A stretch of DNA of 64,000 nt, from positions 38,049,329 through 38,113,328 of the forward strand of contig JAJEKV010000002.1 of the NCBI GenBank assembly GCA_021234155.1, given 5' to 3'. Both the position numbers and the translations under genes were made by a program. Positions 41,500-53,887 of the stretch are shown here, piece after piece (positions within the stretch are counted from its first letter, which is position 1; each line of letters starts with the position of its first letter). The notes under the pieces were generated by a model that was not told the DNA's origin, did no database searches, and saw only the letters and a list, made by a program, of their open reading frames with translations. This DNA is from Isoetes taiwanensis (lineage: Eukaryota; Streptophyta; Lycopodiopsida; Isoetales; Isoetaceae).

Positions 41500-44400
41500 T
41501 GATTATGTGGCGTCGTTCACTCTAGCACAGCTCTGCAGATGAAAAGAGAAATTATGTCGGGTAGGTGAAGCTCGTCTGCAATGGAAGTGGGGAATGTACA
41601 GAGGAGGATAAGCTATCATTAGGGATCAATGGTTTTCATGGATAGTTACTCTTCATATTTGTTTGTAATCTTTGATGTTTTACTCTTGTGATGGGGCTTA
41701 ACCTCGAGTTCCAGTTTGAGCTCTCGCCCTTTGCATTTACTTCGTCCCATAAGCTCATTGAGCTTCCCATGGATGTTAAAAATATCTTATCATTTTTATT
41801 CCTAGCTTATCTTATCTTATTGTTAGAAAAATAAAATAAAGAGAAAAAAAATTAACTGTTCCTATAAAGTAGAATATAATAGAAATGGTGCACCCTTTGG
41901 TGGGAATTGAGAATAGTGTTCCTAGGAAAAAATAGCAATAAATCCTTAGAAAATGCATCAAGAAGGTCCAACTAAGTCAGTAACCATGTCATTCAAAGGC
42001 CACCATTAATATGTTTCAACAATACACGTTGACCAATGATACCACATTTTGACAAATATGCTAGCATGGCCAAGCACACATTTACTAGTGTAATTGCTTC
42101 ACATGCAAAAAAAAAACATACAAGCTGGAGTATTTCTTACGAAACACCTAACATAAGGTCTACAACATAAGGTCTACAAAGTCTATCATGCCTACTCTCT
42201 TTTAAATGACAAAACACCTAACATAAGGTTGAAAAAGAGCAGTCTAATTGTGACATAAAATCCACAAAATGATCTTAGACAAATCTGGATCAAATACATC
42301 TTTATGCGAATAAGTGATTACATACGACAAGGGAAGCACAATTGCCAAATTGCAACATGCCTTGACTTATTCAATGTGGATGTGTATGGGACCACATTAG
42401 GTTTTGTCTCCAAATTGTAGGTATGGTCTTGGGTTCCACTAAAGAAGCAATATATTGCAAAATATTCTAAAACTCTTTAAAAGCTTCTACCGATATGCAG
42501 ACTTCTTCATATGGTTATTGTTTTGAGCGGCTGTGACAAAATCCATTTATACTTTTAAGTTGTTGGATGGACATTTTTGTCTATGAAAAAGTGTAGACAG
42601 GGACTGAGTATAAGCTATGGTGTCCCACATTGGTTTCTATCGACTATAGTTCTTGATTTCCAACATATATTTGTTGCTATCAAACAAGAAGTATCGAAAT
42701 TAAAGTTTCTATTTTTAGGAGATGTTGTGGATGACCTACTTGTTATACTATAAGAAGCATATCAAGATGGTATTGCCACGAAAATGGCCCACAACACATG
42801 TCTGATCCTATCAACATTTTCATCTTGCTTCATGTTAACCACGAGATATATATGCTACCTAACATCACATAAAGTTGGTTGCCACCGTGTAGCAACAACT
42901 CAAATCAAGCACAAACTAGCCCATCCAGGGGTCAGTCCTCAAGACGCTCCTGGCATTCTAGCATTGGTAGCCGCTCGTTCATGCACTGGTGTTTTGCTTT
43001 TCTGTGTCTGACCCACTTATTTTATACTTATGTCAATTCATGAAAAGAATGTTTTGGACTCTGTCATATGACAAAAGACTTGTACATGGTAGGAAGTACT
43101 TTCTTAGGAAGGAACAAGTTGTCATGGCGTGATCTCGGTAGTTGGACAAACGATTTGTACATAGTGACAACATGTATTTTCTAGCAAGGAGAGCCCACCA
43201 GGAGTGGACTAAACAAAGGATTGCAGAAGATAGTTGGGGCCAACTTAACAGATGCACACATCACACCGCGTTGCAAAGTCCCACCAAACAGCATGGGATC
43301 ATTATGCAATGAAAATGATATAGTCTCAAGCCTAGTTGAAGATTTATGTGTTCTATCCAAATGTGAAGGCATAAGGAATCAAACACTTTGCCAAGAAATT
43401 TTTGTAAATAATGAATAGGCTATAGTTCAAAAGTCTAGGCTTTCTATAGTTCAAAACCATAGTTCAAAACCAAACCATGGTTCAATAATGAAATTTTTGT
43501 AAATAATGAATAGGCTATTTGGCAACCAAACCATTCAAAAGTTTAGGGTTTCTATTGTAGCATAGTTTTAGGTCTAGTGTGTGATTTCCATATGAATGGG
43601 ACAACTTAGTTCAGTCAAAATAAATATTATTAGGATCGAAGATACCATCAAAGATGTGATTTGTGATCAATGTTGTGGAACAATTGAAGAAAGAAATGAC
43701 CGCTGCAAGCTCAAGAATCGACTGTTTGATCGAAGTTCTTAATCATATTTAAACCTGTCAAACAAGAAACTATTCAAGGGACAGCTTGGAGGAGGATTTT
43801 TGGTCTCAATCAGCCACAAATTGCTTCCCCTGTTCAAAAAACGACACAGACTTTTAGTCCGGAGGTAGGATTTCTTCTGACTGATACTAGGCCATTAAAT
43901 ATCCAGATGTAGGCCAAAAATCTAGCAAATGCACAGCTTTAGATTGGAAAAAAATGCCTTACAGGCAGTAAATTTAGCAAAACAGGGTCAAAATCAATGA
44001 TGTGAAAGAGGGGCTGCTGTTTGGAGAATAGCATTGATTAAAAATTTGCAGCAGAGCAGTGACAGAAGAAATAATATGAAAAGAACCCAGCAGAGAAAAG
44101 GTACAGATCTGCAACTCTGATACAAAATCGGCAGTGTGAGACCAAGTTTTGACACAGATGAGCCTTTTCAGAGCTGGGTTTGTCCCTTTTGGACGGAATC
44201 AAGTTGCAAGGTCGCCATAGCCACTGGACTGCTTAAAGAATGGGCTCAAATCAAAGCGCCCACTTCACCAACCTAGACGTTCCTTTACACGCAAACTGTG
44301 TCAGTTTGGATTTGCGTCAAAAAGGGTAGGCCAGATCCATGAATTCATTAACCCATTGTAAGAAAAAAAGTTCATTCCTTCTGCCCCAAAACAGAGCATC

Positions 44401-45100
44401 CATGCCTTTCTGTATAATGTTGCTCCCTGCCATTTGTTTTTAATGGATTGCAAAGAAAAAAGCGAGCTAATCAATGTGGCCGCATTCAGCACGAATTTGT
44501 CCAACACAGAAGATTTAATTGCTTTTACTAACTCAACGATAGCCTATTAAGCCTAAAAGGAAAAAGGAAGTTTAGTTTGTACAAAATTTTACAGGTATAT
44601 AAATTTAAGGAATGGTCCACCAAATTCTGTCATAATTGTTGGTATAATAGTGCCAGATATTTTTCCACAATGTTTGTTGGCTATAGTAACTTCAAGCTTC
44701 ATCCGACTAACTCAGATGTTACTTTCCTTAACAACCTGGCCCTCAAGTTTTAGTGCTGAGATCAGATCTCAGCCGTTGGTTGCAATGGTGCTACCCACCA
44801 GTAACACATTAAAAAGTGCATAAACACCTAGTTTGTTATGCCAAATGGCCATAACACCTAGCTTGTTATGAAAACCACCATAACAAAACCACTACAAAAC
44901 CACTATAAAACTCTCGGGCTTAGGTTGTTAAGGCGGACAACACCCTAGAACGAGGGTGTTATCCCTCTCATATGCCATTGATATAAGTAACGAGCGCCAT
45001 AAATAAATATTAGCCAGTGACGTGTTTGACCATGCTAAAATTGAGAAAAAATCGTCGTGTATTCTTCATGGTTCAAACACGACATTGGATATGCCATGGC
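41500..45100. other. AT-rich stretch; no gene recognised
   Basis: ORFs are short and unlike anything I know. The one item is a partial direct repeat of AATTTTTGTAAATAATGAAT (43398 and 43491). Confidence 0.5.
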
Positions 45101-45116
45101 TCAAACAAGATACTGG

Positions 45117-46385
45117 CCAATATCTACGGCGAGTCTATATTCATTAGATCCATTCAAGTCAACTAATTGGGTTATTTATTCATGCTTTTAATTCCATTTT
45201 CAGGTCATTCTTTCATGCTTTCAATTCACTATGTACTTTGTATGTGACTCATGTCATTGTATGGACAACCTATAGTTGTTCCATTGCTTTTAATTAAACA
45301 AGAGTGTGTCATCATTGTTGGTGATGTCAAAGAGGACAATTTTATCTGTAATGCATTTATATGAGTTAGAAACAATAATAAATCAATCATAATGGTATGA
45401 AGTGTCTCATGTGATAGATGCTCATCCACTATGACATGCATTCTACTCCTAGGTTTCTATTTGCCAGTCATACTTGAGCCAAAAGGCAAGGCAAGAGCGA
45501 GTAGGAACAACAAAACCCAAGGTATAAAGCATAACAAACAGTGTGGTAATCGATAAATTTTAGAAGATTCATTTATAGTATTTATTAACTCTGATCTGCT
45601 AGTTGGCTGAGTAGGTGAGGATACTCTCAACTAGTTGCAAGTACATATGATCAAGATAGCTTATTTAAGAATTTTCAAAGAAATTAATTAAAAGTCCATC
45701 TTGATTTTCTGCAATTGCTTATTGAATCAAAGAATATAAATCCTTCTGATGACTGTTCCAACATTTCATATTGCGGACCTTGATAGAGAACAACAAAAAT
45801 AAGCGACAAGATCTGTATTACTGCTTTGTGAATTTCGCAGAGGCTTTTGACATCGCCCCTAGAGAGAAGTTGTGTGAAAGATTAATGTGGTTAGGAATCC
45901 TCTAGAAGCTGCAAATTGCAATATACAGACTCTATAAGACATGCTCAACTCGAATGCCACCATCAGGCAAACTTATCAACATTGGGAGTGGAGTTCACCA
46001 CTGGGATACTTGTATTCAACAAAGGGTGATGACAGGCTGGAAGGCTTTATATACAATGCAGAAGAATACTCTTTTGGGATGACTTGAAGCAAATTCAAAA
46101 AATATTTCTCAAGCACTTGGAGTCAAGTCCACAACCCCTTAAAGCCTGCTAGAGGAAGAAACGAGCCATTTGGTTCTCTAGATGGAATGTGCAGAACAAT
46201 GGTACATACATGTACAAAAGAATGAAGAGATCACAATCGTCCAGGAAGTATCTAGATGCATGTTTCCTAAGTAATCTTTGGGACGCCGGTGCTTTAGAGC
46301 TGGTAAAGATGACGCACTACAAAAATCAGATTAATCCCATGCTTGTCAAGGCTCCACAGTGGTACCTGTTAACACATATGCCCAT
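45117..46385 (+). pseudogene. LINE fragment (RT and C-terminal pieces)
   Basis: Plus strand. CFVNFAEAFDIAPREKLCER near 45820 is the FxDF-AFD RT block, here with Asn for the first Asp. It is followed by degraded palm sequence, and YLDACFLSNLWDAGALELV (46250-46320) matches the LINE C-terminus at 24.1 kb. 45117-46100 is about 1 kb of diverged duplicate of 60745-61640. Gypsy copy B is inserted at its 3' end. Confidence 0.7.
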
Positions 46386-46390
46386 GAAGC
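46386..46390. repeat. target-site duplication GAAGC of gypsy copy B
   Basis: GAAGC before the 5' LTR recurs at 57473-57477 after the 3' LTR. Confidence 0.9.
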
Positions 46391-46974
46391 TGTTAGTCCT
46401 GTGCCTCCTGGTACAGGACTATTCATGCATACGACGGACCAAGTCAAGTCCAAAAGTCCACAAATGTGTCGCCCGTCCGTCAAAGGCTTCCGCAAAGACC
46501 AAGCGGCCAGACCACGCAGACAAAGACCACCACGGGCGTCAAGAGGCGCCCAAGCCGACAAGTGATGACCGTCACCACCTGTCGGCTGTCCGGCGTGATT
46601 ATAGGCTTTAAAGAGGCACCGCCAACATTCCTGCAAATCAGGCCTTCTTCAAGGGGTCGGCACCGAGAATAGTCAGAGAGTCTATTTTGGGCCAAAGGCC
46701 ATTGTACTATATATATGAGCAGATCTAGCACATGATTTTTTAGATGAGTTTTGAGTCTTGCTTGTCTCTTAGTCTTCTCTCGATTAAGAGCTCATGTATG
46801 TTCATCATTGATATCAAGGAAGCTATCATTTTCATCACAACTTTTGTTCTTTTTCCTCTTTTGTTCCTTTCTTGCAAATCCCGGGGACATAGTTCCCCGG
46901 ATTCTCCCGTTAGATCCAAAGGTCCTCCGCAGGGGGCTGCCTCGGCAGAGTTCCTGTTCTGACCCCCAAAAACA
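46391..46974 (+). repeat. 5' LTR of copy B
   Basis: TGTTAGTCC ... CCCAAAAACA. The TATA box TATATATAT lies at 46708-46716 after ATTGTAC. It aligns with 56886-57472 and 5419-6002. Confidence 0.93.
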
Positions 46975-47099
46975 CCGCCGCCTGCTATCGATGCGATTTT
47001 TCCTCATCATGTCGACTCGGTGGATTCATTCCCGAAGAACTTCTTGCCAAACGGCTTCGCCTGGAGCCGCCATCAAAGACGCCAGGTCTGTCCGGGGAC

Positions 47100-48200
47100 A
47101 TGTATGACTCGCCTATGACATTGAGGGTGGTCGGCCTCCCCGTGCTCAATGCGCCCTCCCACCCCTCGGTTCATTCTCCCTGGGTCTCCCGGTGTGTCGG
47201 CATTGCTCTCACCCCAATCTCCGCGAAGATACCCCTTCATTGCGCCTCATTATTTTCGGACTCGGACAACACCTATATCACTATTCCTTCGGTCACACCC
47301 CCTTCCGCCACAACCTTCTTCCCTCCTCCTGCATGGGCTACCCTCCGTCTTTTTGGCCCTACTCATGTCCATGACTTCCGGTCTTCACCATCTTTTCAGC
47401 ATGCTCTTTTTGTTTATCAAACTCTTGCGATCTTAAGCCTCGAGAGGCAGGGCTCTCAAGGCCCTTCTCCACCGATGTTGCTTTTCTTTGGCCCCCGTGT
47501 TTTTTCGGGTTCCGCCTCCTGGTACTCAACCTCAGACAATTCCCCCTCTTTATACTGCTTCTTATCCTCCACCTAATCCACCTCTATATGCGTCCGTTCC
47601 ATCTTCCCCCACAACTCCCAACTTGAAGCTGACTTATCCCACCTTCGGCAACACTAAGGGTAAACCTCTGGATCAAAGTGCTCAAGCTCACATGGAGGAA
47701 TTTGAAGCCCTGGCCATTCTAAATGGTCATGCACGCATTAAACTTAAATTCCATATTTTTTACGACCACGCCACGAGGAGCCCCTCATCAGTGGTTGATG
47801 GCCAATAAAAGCCATTGGAAACAAAGTTGGCCAGATATGAAAACTGCCTTTCTGTCTCATTATGGCACCACGGATGATGATCAGTTACTCCTCAAGCAAC
47901 TCAATGATCTTCAACAAGAGCCCACGGAGTCTGCCAGGGATTTTGCGGACCGTCTCCACATTCTTGTTAGCAAACCGGGAGTACCCGGCCGCAGGCGGAT
48001 CCTCGCCTGGTTTCTTCGGGGTCTTCCCTCCCATTCGCCTCATGGCCAATATTTTACCCCCCAAGTCTCTGAACAAGCCATCGAATTGGTCAACCACTCT
48101 CGTCAATGTCTCTTCCCCGTTTGCTCTCCACGGAACTTCCTTTTATGCCACACTGCCATGGTCCTCGTAACTCGCTCAACCTCCACAAGCTAATCCACAA
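47100..48200 (+). pseudogene. gag, matrix/capsid part (copy B)
   Basis: A Pro-rich N-part in shifting frames (47100-47620) is followed by TYPTFGNTKGKPLDQSAQAH (47630-47690) and a retrotransposon-gag domain at 47790-47990 (WKQSWPDMKTAFLSHYGTTD, then FADRLHILVSK). Two frame changes near 47720 and 48190. Gag forms the particle and binds element RNA. This copy is defective. Confidence 0.82.
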
Positions 48201-48580
48201 CGTGCTCACATCTAGTGTACCATCTGTAAATATCAAGGTCATTTGGCAAATGAATGCAATTCCTCGAATGGCCCTCCTCATTGTAAACGCTGCAATATGT
48301 GCAATCATGCCACGGAAGAATGCACGCGATCTCATCCTACCCCTTTTCGCAACAAAATGGTCTTTCAAGTTCAGACCACCCCTCAGCAACAGCAGTCGTA
48401 TCAGCCCCAGCAATATCCCATTCAACAATAGCAGCAGTATCCTCAACAGCAACCCTCTCAGCAACCACGGGCTCCAGGCAATTGTCCTCCATTTGATCCT
48501 TCAAAAGCCCAATGTTATCATTGTCACGCATGGGGTCACACCACCACGGAGTGTCCTCAACTGCCGCAAGTTCAAGTCCA
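48200..48580 (+). pseudogene. gag nucleocapsid: three CCHC zinc knuckles (copy B)
   Basis: CTICKYQGHLANEC, CKRCNMCNHATEEC and CYHCHAWGHTTTEC each fit CX2CX4HX4C. They share one frame, separated by a Gln-rich linker with an in-frame TAG at 48429-48431 among CAA/CAG codons. Zinc knuckles bind the genomic RNA. Three in a row is more than most plant gypsy gags show. Confidence 0.85.
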
Positions 48581-48635
48581 ACTTCCAGGATCTAATCAAC
48601 CGGCTTCTGTCCGTCTCACTGCGTATCAACTATGG

Positions 48636-50318
48636 GTGGCCAACGGCAAACAAGGCCCTCGCCCTGTTTTGCGCAAGCCTCCACGGCCACCTCAACAACA
48701 GCGCCCACAGCCAGCGGCGTCTCCTTTTACTTCCATGGATCAACAGGCTCAGGAGGAGATTTATCAGGCCCTCAACCCTCCTGTACAACAGTCAAATTGG
48801 GTCGGTCTTGTTGCGCGTCACACCCGGGCTTCACGCCCTTTGACTATCATTCCTTAGGACACGCAACCTGCCTTTGCAGTGGACACCATTCCTCATGATG
48901 ATGAAAAAAGAGTACACTTTGCTCCGGATCTTAACACACTCATGCCTCACGTCATGCCCAAAGTACGACAAAGCATTTTGAAACTTATGCAGGCTGCTGA
49001 AGGCAGAACCTTGGCGAATGTTCATGCCACCACACGCGCTCAGCAGCGTCAGGCGGAGCCCTCCACCTCCACAGGAGGACGCTCTCACACGTATCCCAAC
49101 ATTGCTGCTGAAGTGGAGCTGCTCAACGAAGTCTCCGCTTCTTTACCCCAATCTCCAGCTCCATTGGACCCAGCGGACCCTTTTTCACATGTTCCCTTGG
49201 AACTTCAAGAAGAACTTGCAAAAATTAAGATTCCTTTGAGCCTCAGCACCATCTTGAAACTTTGTCCTGCTCTCAAAGATCAGCTACCTCTTCCCACGGT
49301 TCTGGTTGGAGCTGTAGCAACTTCAACACCCACGGTGCATGCCACGGTGGGCAATCAGCAAGTCAATCATGTTCAAATTGATGGTGGTAGTGCAGTCAAT
49401 CTCATTACTGATAAACTACGGAAGCAATTGGGGATCAAACAACTATATCGTGCCCCTTATGACATCAAGTTGGCAAATGGCCATATCACGCGCCCTCAAG
49501 GCATAACTCCTCTTCTACATATCAACATTGGTGATCTCAAATTCCCCTTGGAATTTGGTGTTTGGAAAGCAGGAGAGGATCCTGGTGATTATGAAATGCT
49601 TGTTGGCCGCCCTTTTCTCAGACAAGCAAAAAGTATTCATTACTGGGCCACGGACCAACTTGTTATCACTGATGGCCATCTCAATGCCACCATGGACCTA
49701 GAAACGGGAAAATTAATTTCTGTTGAGCATGCGGAACCTTCCATCTCCGACAAGGACTCGGAAGACGCCCAAAATATTTATCGCGTTCAAGCCCCTCCTG
49801 CCGGTCTCCCTCTCTCTTCTTACCCTGAGTATACTGATCCTTGGGGTGAAATGACACTAGATCAAGACCAGGCGGTGGCCGCTCTTCTGGACCCCTACCT
49901 GGCTTCCTGCAATCGTATTCAACGTCTTGATCACTTCTCGGAGCCACCTTCTTCTTCTGAGACAGTTGCTGTTCATGCTGTCATGAAGCAACCTTTGCTT
50001 GATGACGCTCAGCAACCTCTCTTCTTCACCACGCACAATGCTCAGTCTCCTGTCATGTTTCAGCCACCTGCTCATACGGTTGAGGACACGGAGGTTGTTC
50101 CTCACATTCAAACTCCAGCTGTGGAAATTGTGGACCTTGGGACAAATCAACCCGTCCGCTTAGCTGCTCATCTTCCGTCTTCCTATAAAGCACGTGCTGT
50201 GACGTTGTTCAAGAAATTTAAACACATTTTTGCTTGGAGCTACAAAGATCTTAGAGGAATCAAAAAAGACTTGGGGGAACTCACCATTCCTACCAAACCG
50301 GATGCACGCCCCATTTAG
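48636..50318 (+). pseudogene. protease region of pol (copy B)
   Basis: One frame from 48636 to 50318 except a TAG at 48855-48857. The aspartic-protease motif is IDGGSAVNLI (Asp GAT 49380-49382), with Gly where most retropepsins have Ser or Thr; it is followed by FGVWKAGEDPGDYEMLVGRP. Retropepsin cleaves the polyprotein. It ends at a TAG directly before RT. Confidence 0.85.
50316..50318 (+). other. in-frame UAG between protease and RT (copy B)
   Basis: CCC ATT TAG CAA CGA CAG. RT continues in the same frame right after it. The same TAG CAA CGA CA is present in copy A at 2080-2082 (minus). Confidence 0.8.
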
Positions 50319-51068
50319 CAACGACAGTACCGGCTCAACCCCAATTACCGTGACCGCGTCAAGGCTGAAATTGACAAACTCTTGGCCGCTGGCCTCATTT
50401 ATGAAGTTCAACATTCTGAGTGGGTGAGCCCCATTGTCATTGCTTTAAAACACAACGGTAAGATCCGCGTTTGTGTGGACTACCGCAAACTCAATCAAGC
50501 TACGGAGCGTGATCATTTTCCGCTTCCCTTCACTGACCAAGTCCTCGAAGAAGTTGCTGGTCATGAGATGTACTCCTTCATGGATGGATTCTCCGGGTAC
50601 AACCAAATATCTATCAAGCCAGAGGATCAACTCAAAACTACTTTCACCACCCCTTGGGGCACTTTTGCCTACAAGGTGGTCCCTTTTGGTTTGTCCAACT
50701 CTCCTTCCACTTTTCAGCGTATCATGCTTTCAGTCTTTCAAGACTTTATGAAGGATAAACCTTTTCTGCAAATCTTTCAAGATGATTTTTTACGCTATGA
50801 CTCTATGGATGATCACCTGGACAAATTGGAACTTGTCTTTCAAAAATGTGATGAATCCGGCATTAGTCTCAACCCTGAGAAGTGTACTTTCTGCGTCACT
50901 TCAGGAGTTTTGTTGGGACATGTGGTCAGTAAAGAAGGCATCACCACGGATCCTGCAAAAATTAGGCGTGTTACGAAGCTCAAGCCCCGCTTAATATCAA
51001 GGAGACACAGCTCTTTCACGGGTAAGGTCAATTACTATTCCACTTTCATTCCTGGACTTGCGGTATAA
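50319..51068 (+). pseudogene. reverse transcriptase (copy B)
   Basis: Same frame as the protease ORF. Blocks: EWVSPIVIALKHNGKIRVCV, DYRKLNQ, FSGYNQI, FGLSNSPSTFQRI, and the YxDD site as FQDDF (Asp-Asp 50781-50786), an unusual variant of YVDD/YIDD. LGHVVSKEGI follows. The frame ends at TAA 51066-51068, just before the connection to RNase H, because of an indel. Confidence 0.9.
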
Positions 51069-51760
51069 GTGACCCCATTCATAAACTCACGGGGGATGAA
51101 TCCACTTGGGCTTGGAATCCTCAAGCCGCTTTTGAATTGAAGTTGTTACTTTACTCGGGCCCCGGTTCTTGTTCCTCCTCAATGGGACAAAGCCTTTCCG
51201 TTCATGTGGATGTCTCCGCATTTTGCTATTGGTGCTGTCCTTTCTCAAGCTTATAACGACACCACGGATAAACCCATCCGATATGCGGTAGGAAACTCAA
51301 TCTGGCGGCGCACTACTCTGCCACCTGAATCAGGGAAGCCTTGGGTTTAGTTTTACGTGGTCCAACGCTTCGATCATTATTTGTTGGGTAGTCGGACGGG
51401 TTCTTTGTCGATCATCAAGCTCTTCTTTATTTGATCAACAAAGCCACACCCACCCGACGCATTGCTCGTTGGGTTCTTCTGCTGCAAGAATTTGCTCCCT
51501 TTGAAATCGTTCATAAAGCGAGGCAAGTCTCATGTGGTGCCTCGATTATCTTTCACGCGATACACGGATGATCCATCCACGGGTGTTTTGATGCCTTTCC
51601 GGGCGGCTCAATTATTCACGGTCACGCGGCCCGCCTCATTGGTTCCATAACTTTCAGCAATATCGCTCCACCGGTGCTCTTCCTCCACGAAGATCCGACA
51701 CTCTCTCCCGACAAACCGTTCGATGCCGCCGTCCAATTTCTCGCGTGAAGTCAAGTGACT
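51069..51760 (+). pseudogene. RNase H remnant (copy B)
   Basis: Out-of-frame pieces: DPIHKLTG, then HVDVSAF joined after a shift to AIGAVLSQAYNDT, and VQRFDHYLLG. Matches the RNase H that follows RT in Ty3/gypsy pol, degraded by several indels. Confidence 0.7.
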
Positions 51761-51818
51761 ACACCCATGGTCGCTGAGCCATCTTTACAAGCGAGCAAAG
51801 ACATGGTCCTTCGTCGTT

Positions 51819-52022
51819 GTGTCCTCCCTCATGAGGTGCGATATTGTTCGGCAAGCCCATGACGGGCTTGGTGGTGGTCATTTTAGTGGTGGCGCCAAAG
51901 CCGCAAAATTTTCTTGGCGGGGATACTCGCCCACGCTCTTCAAAGATGCCCACGCTATGCTCGCCGCGTGTGGCGTCTGTCGGCGTGTGGAAAACCACGA
52001 CGTGGCGGACTCTTCCCCTTGA
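51819..52022 (+). pseudogene. integrase HHCC zinc domain (copy B)
   Basis: RQAHDGLGGGHF ... CGVCRR gives the His-His-Cys-Cys ligands of the integrase N-terminal domain. It is in a different frame from the core that follows. Confidence 0.78.
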
Positions 52023-52049
52023 CCCGATGCCATGCCGCCATCCCCCTTC

Positions 52050-52962
52050 GGCAAATGGGGTATAGATTTTGTGGGGCCCATGGACCCACCCGGCACCCGC
52101 GTGCGCTATATTACAGTCATCGCGGACTATGCTACCAAATGGGCTGAAGCTTGTGCCCTTCCGGATAACACAAACCCAGCCTGACCAAAAGGTTCTCTAC
52201 ACGCACATCATCACGCGCTTTGGTTGCCCCACGGAACTTGTTAGTGATCGTGGCGTGCATTTTGTCAACCACACCATCAAGGAGCTGACGGATTATCTGC
52301 ACATCCAACATCGGAAGAGTACTCCTTATTACCCACAAGGAAATGGCTTGGCTGAAAGTACCAACAAAACTCTCATTACTGTTTTAAAGAAAATTTGTGA
52401 TGCTTCTCGCACAGATTGGCAGGAAAAGTTGCCTACTGTTCTTTGGGCCTACAACACTAGTTTCAAAATTGCTACGGGTCACACTCCCTTCAAATTGGTT
52501 TATGGTCAGGAAGCTCTCATGCCTTTTGAGTTTATTCTTCCCACTCTCCGTTTCCAACTAGCTACCACACACAATCCTCCTGCTGCTCTGCAGGAGCGGG
52601 TTTATCAATTGGAACAGTTGGATGAAATTCGGCGCGACGCTTATATTCGTGTTCTTCATGGACAACAATTGCAGAAGTCTTTGCATGACAAAAGACTTAA
52701 GACAAAAACATTCAACGAAGGTGATTTGGTTCTTCTTTATGATTCACGTTACAAAAATTTTCCAGGCAAGTTAAAATTTCGATGGCTTGGCCCTTATCAA
52801 GTTGTTCAAGTGGTGCAACCCAGCGTTTTTCGGCTGGCTGAATTAGATGGCACTCCATTACCTACACTAGTTAATGGCTTTCGCCTCAAACAATTCCATA
52901 CACCACCTAGTGACACTCCTCAGAAAATTCAAGTTCCAGACTCAGACACAACAAGTGACTAA
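52050..52962 (+). pseudogene. integrase core and GPY/F C-terminus (copy B)
   Basis: The D,D-35-E core is visible: WGIDFVGPM (Asp 52065-52067), then after one stop and frame change VSDRGVHF and GNGLAESTNK. The C-terminal FPGKLKFRWLGPYQVVQVV is a GPY/F module; no chromodomain follows and the ORF stops at 52962. Integrase inserts the cDNA. The longest intact piece starts at 52069. Confidence 0.88.
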
Positions 52963-53100
52963 ACAAGCGGCATATTTATATTAGCAGGGTGAAATTTTTA
53001 CAAAATGAGGGCAGAGCCCATCTACTTCTGCTATGGGCAGCGCCCTAATTACAAAAACGGGCTCAGAGCCCTATCCCCTATGTCCTAAGGAAAACACCCT

Positions 53101-53367
53101 CTACTCCGGGTTCGGAGCAGAAGTAATACGCAGGATATGGTACGCGTTCTGTTCAGGATCCCAGCGCAGGTGCAGAATCACTTCCATCCCGTTGGTATGT
53201 GGGTCGGGATGCTCAGCCATCCCCGCACACCATCCGTCCATCGCTATGCCACGATTGTGGCATCGCCAGAGATCCAGGCATTCCATCTTACAGGTAATCC
53301 ACTCCAAGCAGTTGGAGGGCATAGTGCATTTGTCATGCAAACCAGCAGCTGCCATACTGAGCGCCAT
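53101..53367 (-). CDS. antisense ORF (88 aa) with its own TATA box inside copy B
   Basis: Minus-strand ORF starting MALSMAAAGLHDKCTMPSNC, Cys- and Trp-rich in the middle, ending RITSAPNPE. The ATG (53365-53367) has a fair plant context (CCCGATGGCG). A TATA box lies 31 nt upstream and a CCAAT motif further up. Extra ORFs, some antisense, are known in the 3' region of Tat-lineage elements. I do not recognise the protein. Whether copy A had it cannot be tested, since its 3' region is outside the window. Confidence 0.55.
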   Translation of the reverse strand: MALSMAAAGLHDKCTMPSNCLEWITCKMECLDLWRCHNRGIAMDGWCAGMAEHPDPHTNGMEVILHLRWDPEQNAYHILRITSAPNPE

Positions 53368-53397
53368 CGGGTGTCTTCGCTTCTCCCACTACTCGTC

Positions 53398-53404
53398 TTA
53401 TATA
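53398..53404 (-). promoter_or_regulatory. TATA box for the antisense ORF
   Basis: Minus strand GGCTATATAAGACG. A CCAAT element (ACCAATCAG on the plus strand, near 53435) lies about 35 bp further upstream. TATA to ATG is 31 nt, so the 5' leader would be almost nil. Confidence 0.55.
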
Positions 53405-53887
53405 GCCAACTGAGGACCCCTCTGTCGACGTGGACCAATCAGTCCCTTGCTAACGTGGTTGCAATGCAAGGCTCTTTCTATACAGGGCGTCTTCTTTCCC
53501 GCCGCATATCTAGCCATGGTACCTTCTGACACATTCGTTTCAATGATATTCCACTTCGAGTTGCCAGCATTAAATGCCTTTCATTCCTTTCACGCCCGTC
53601 AACCATTAATATGCGTCCTTTTGCCAGCTGTCACATCACATCATTCCTTTACGTCTCATCTCCACCGTTCATTCTTTCTTCCTTGTTGTTTGGGACTTAG
53701 CCAAATTTTTGCCTCTCAATCGCCTCCTTGGCATCTTTTGACACCTGGCCCCATCAACGGTTGCAGCTTAGCCCTAATCATGCCCCTTAAACCCCGATTC
53801 AACGCGCCCTAAACCTTTTAAGGCTTCTCTGCGCCTTGAACGCCCTATCTCAGCTCTCGCCTTTGCATCAATTCTTGTTGAAGCTCT

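Noticed and set aside
42784-43011. 75-aa ORF as a possible gene
   Set aside because: No domain, no splice context and no relation to neighbouring elements.
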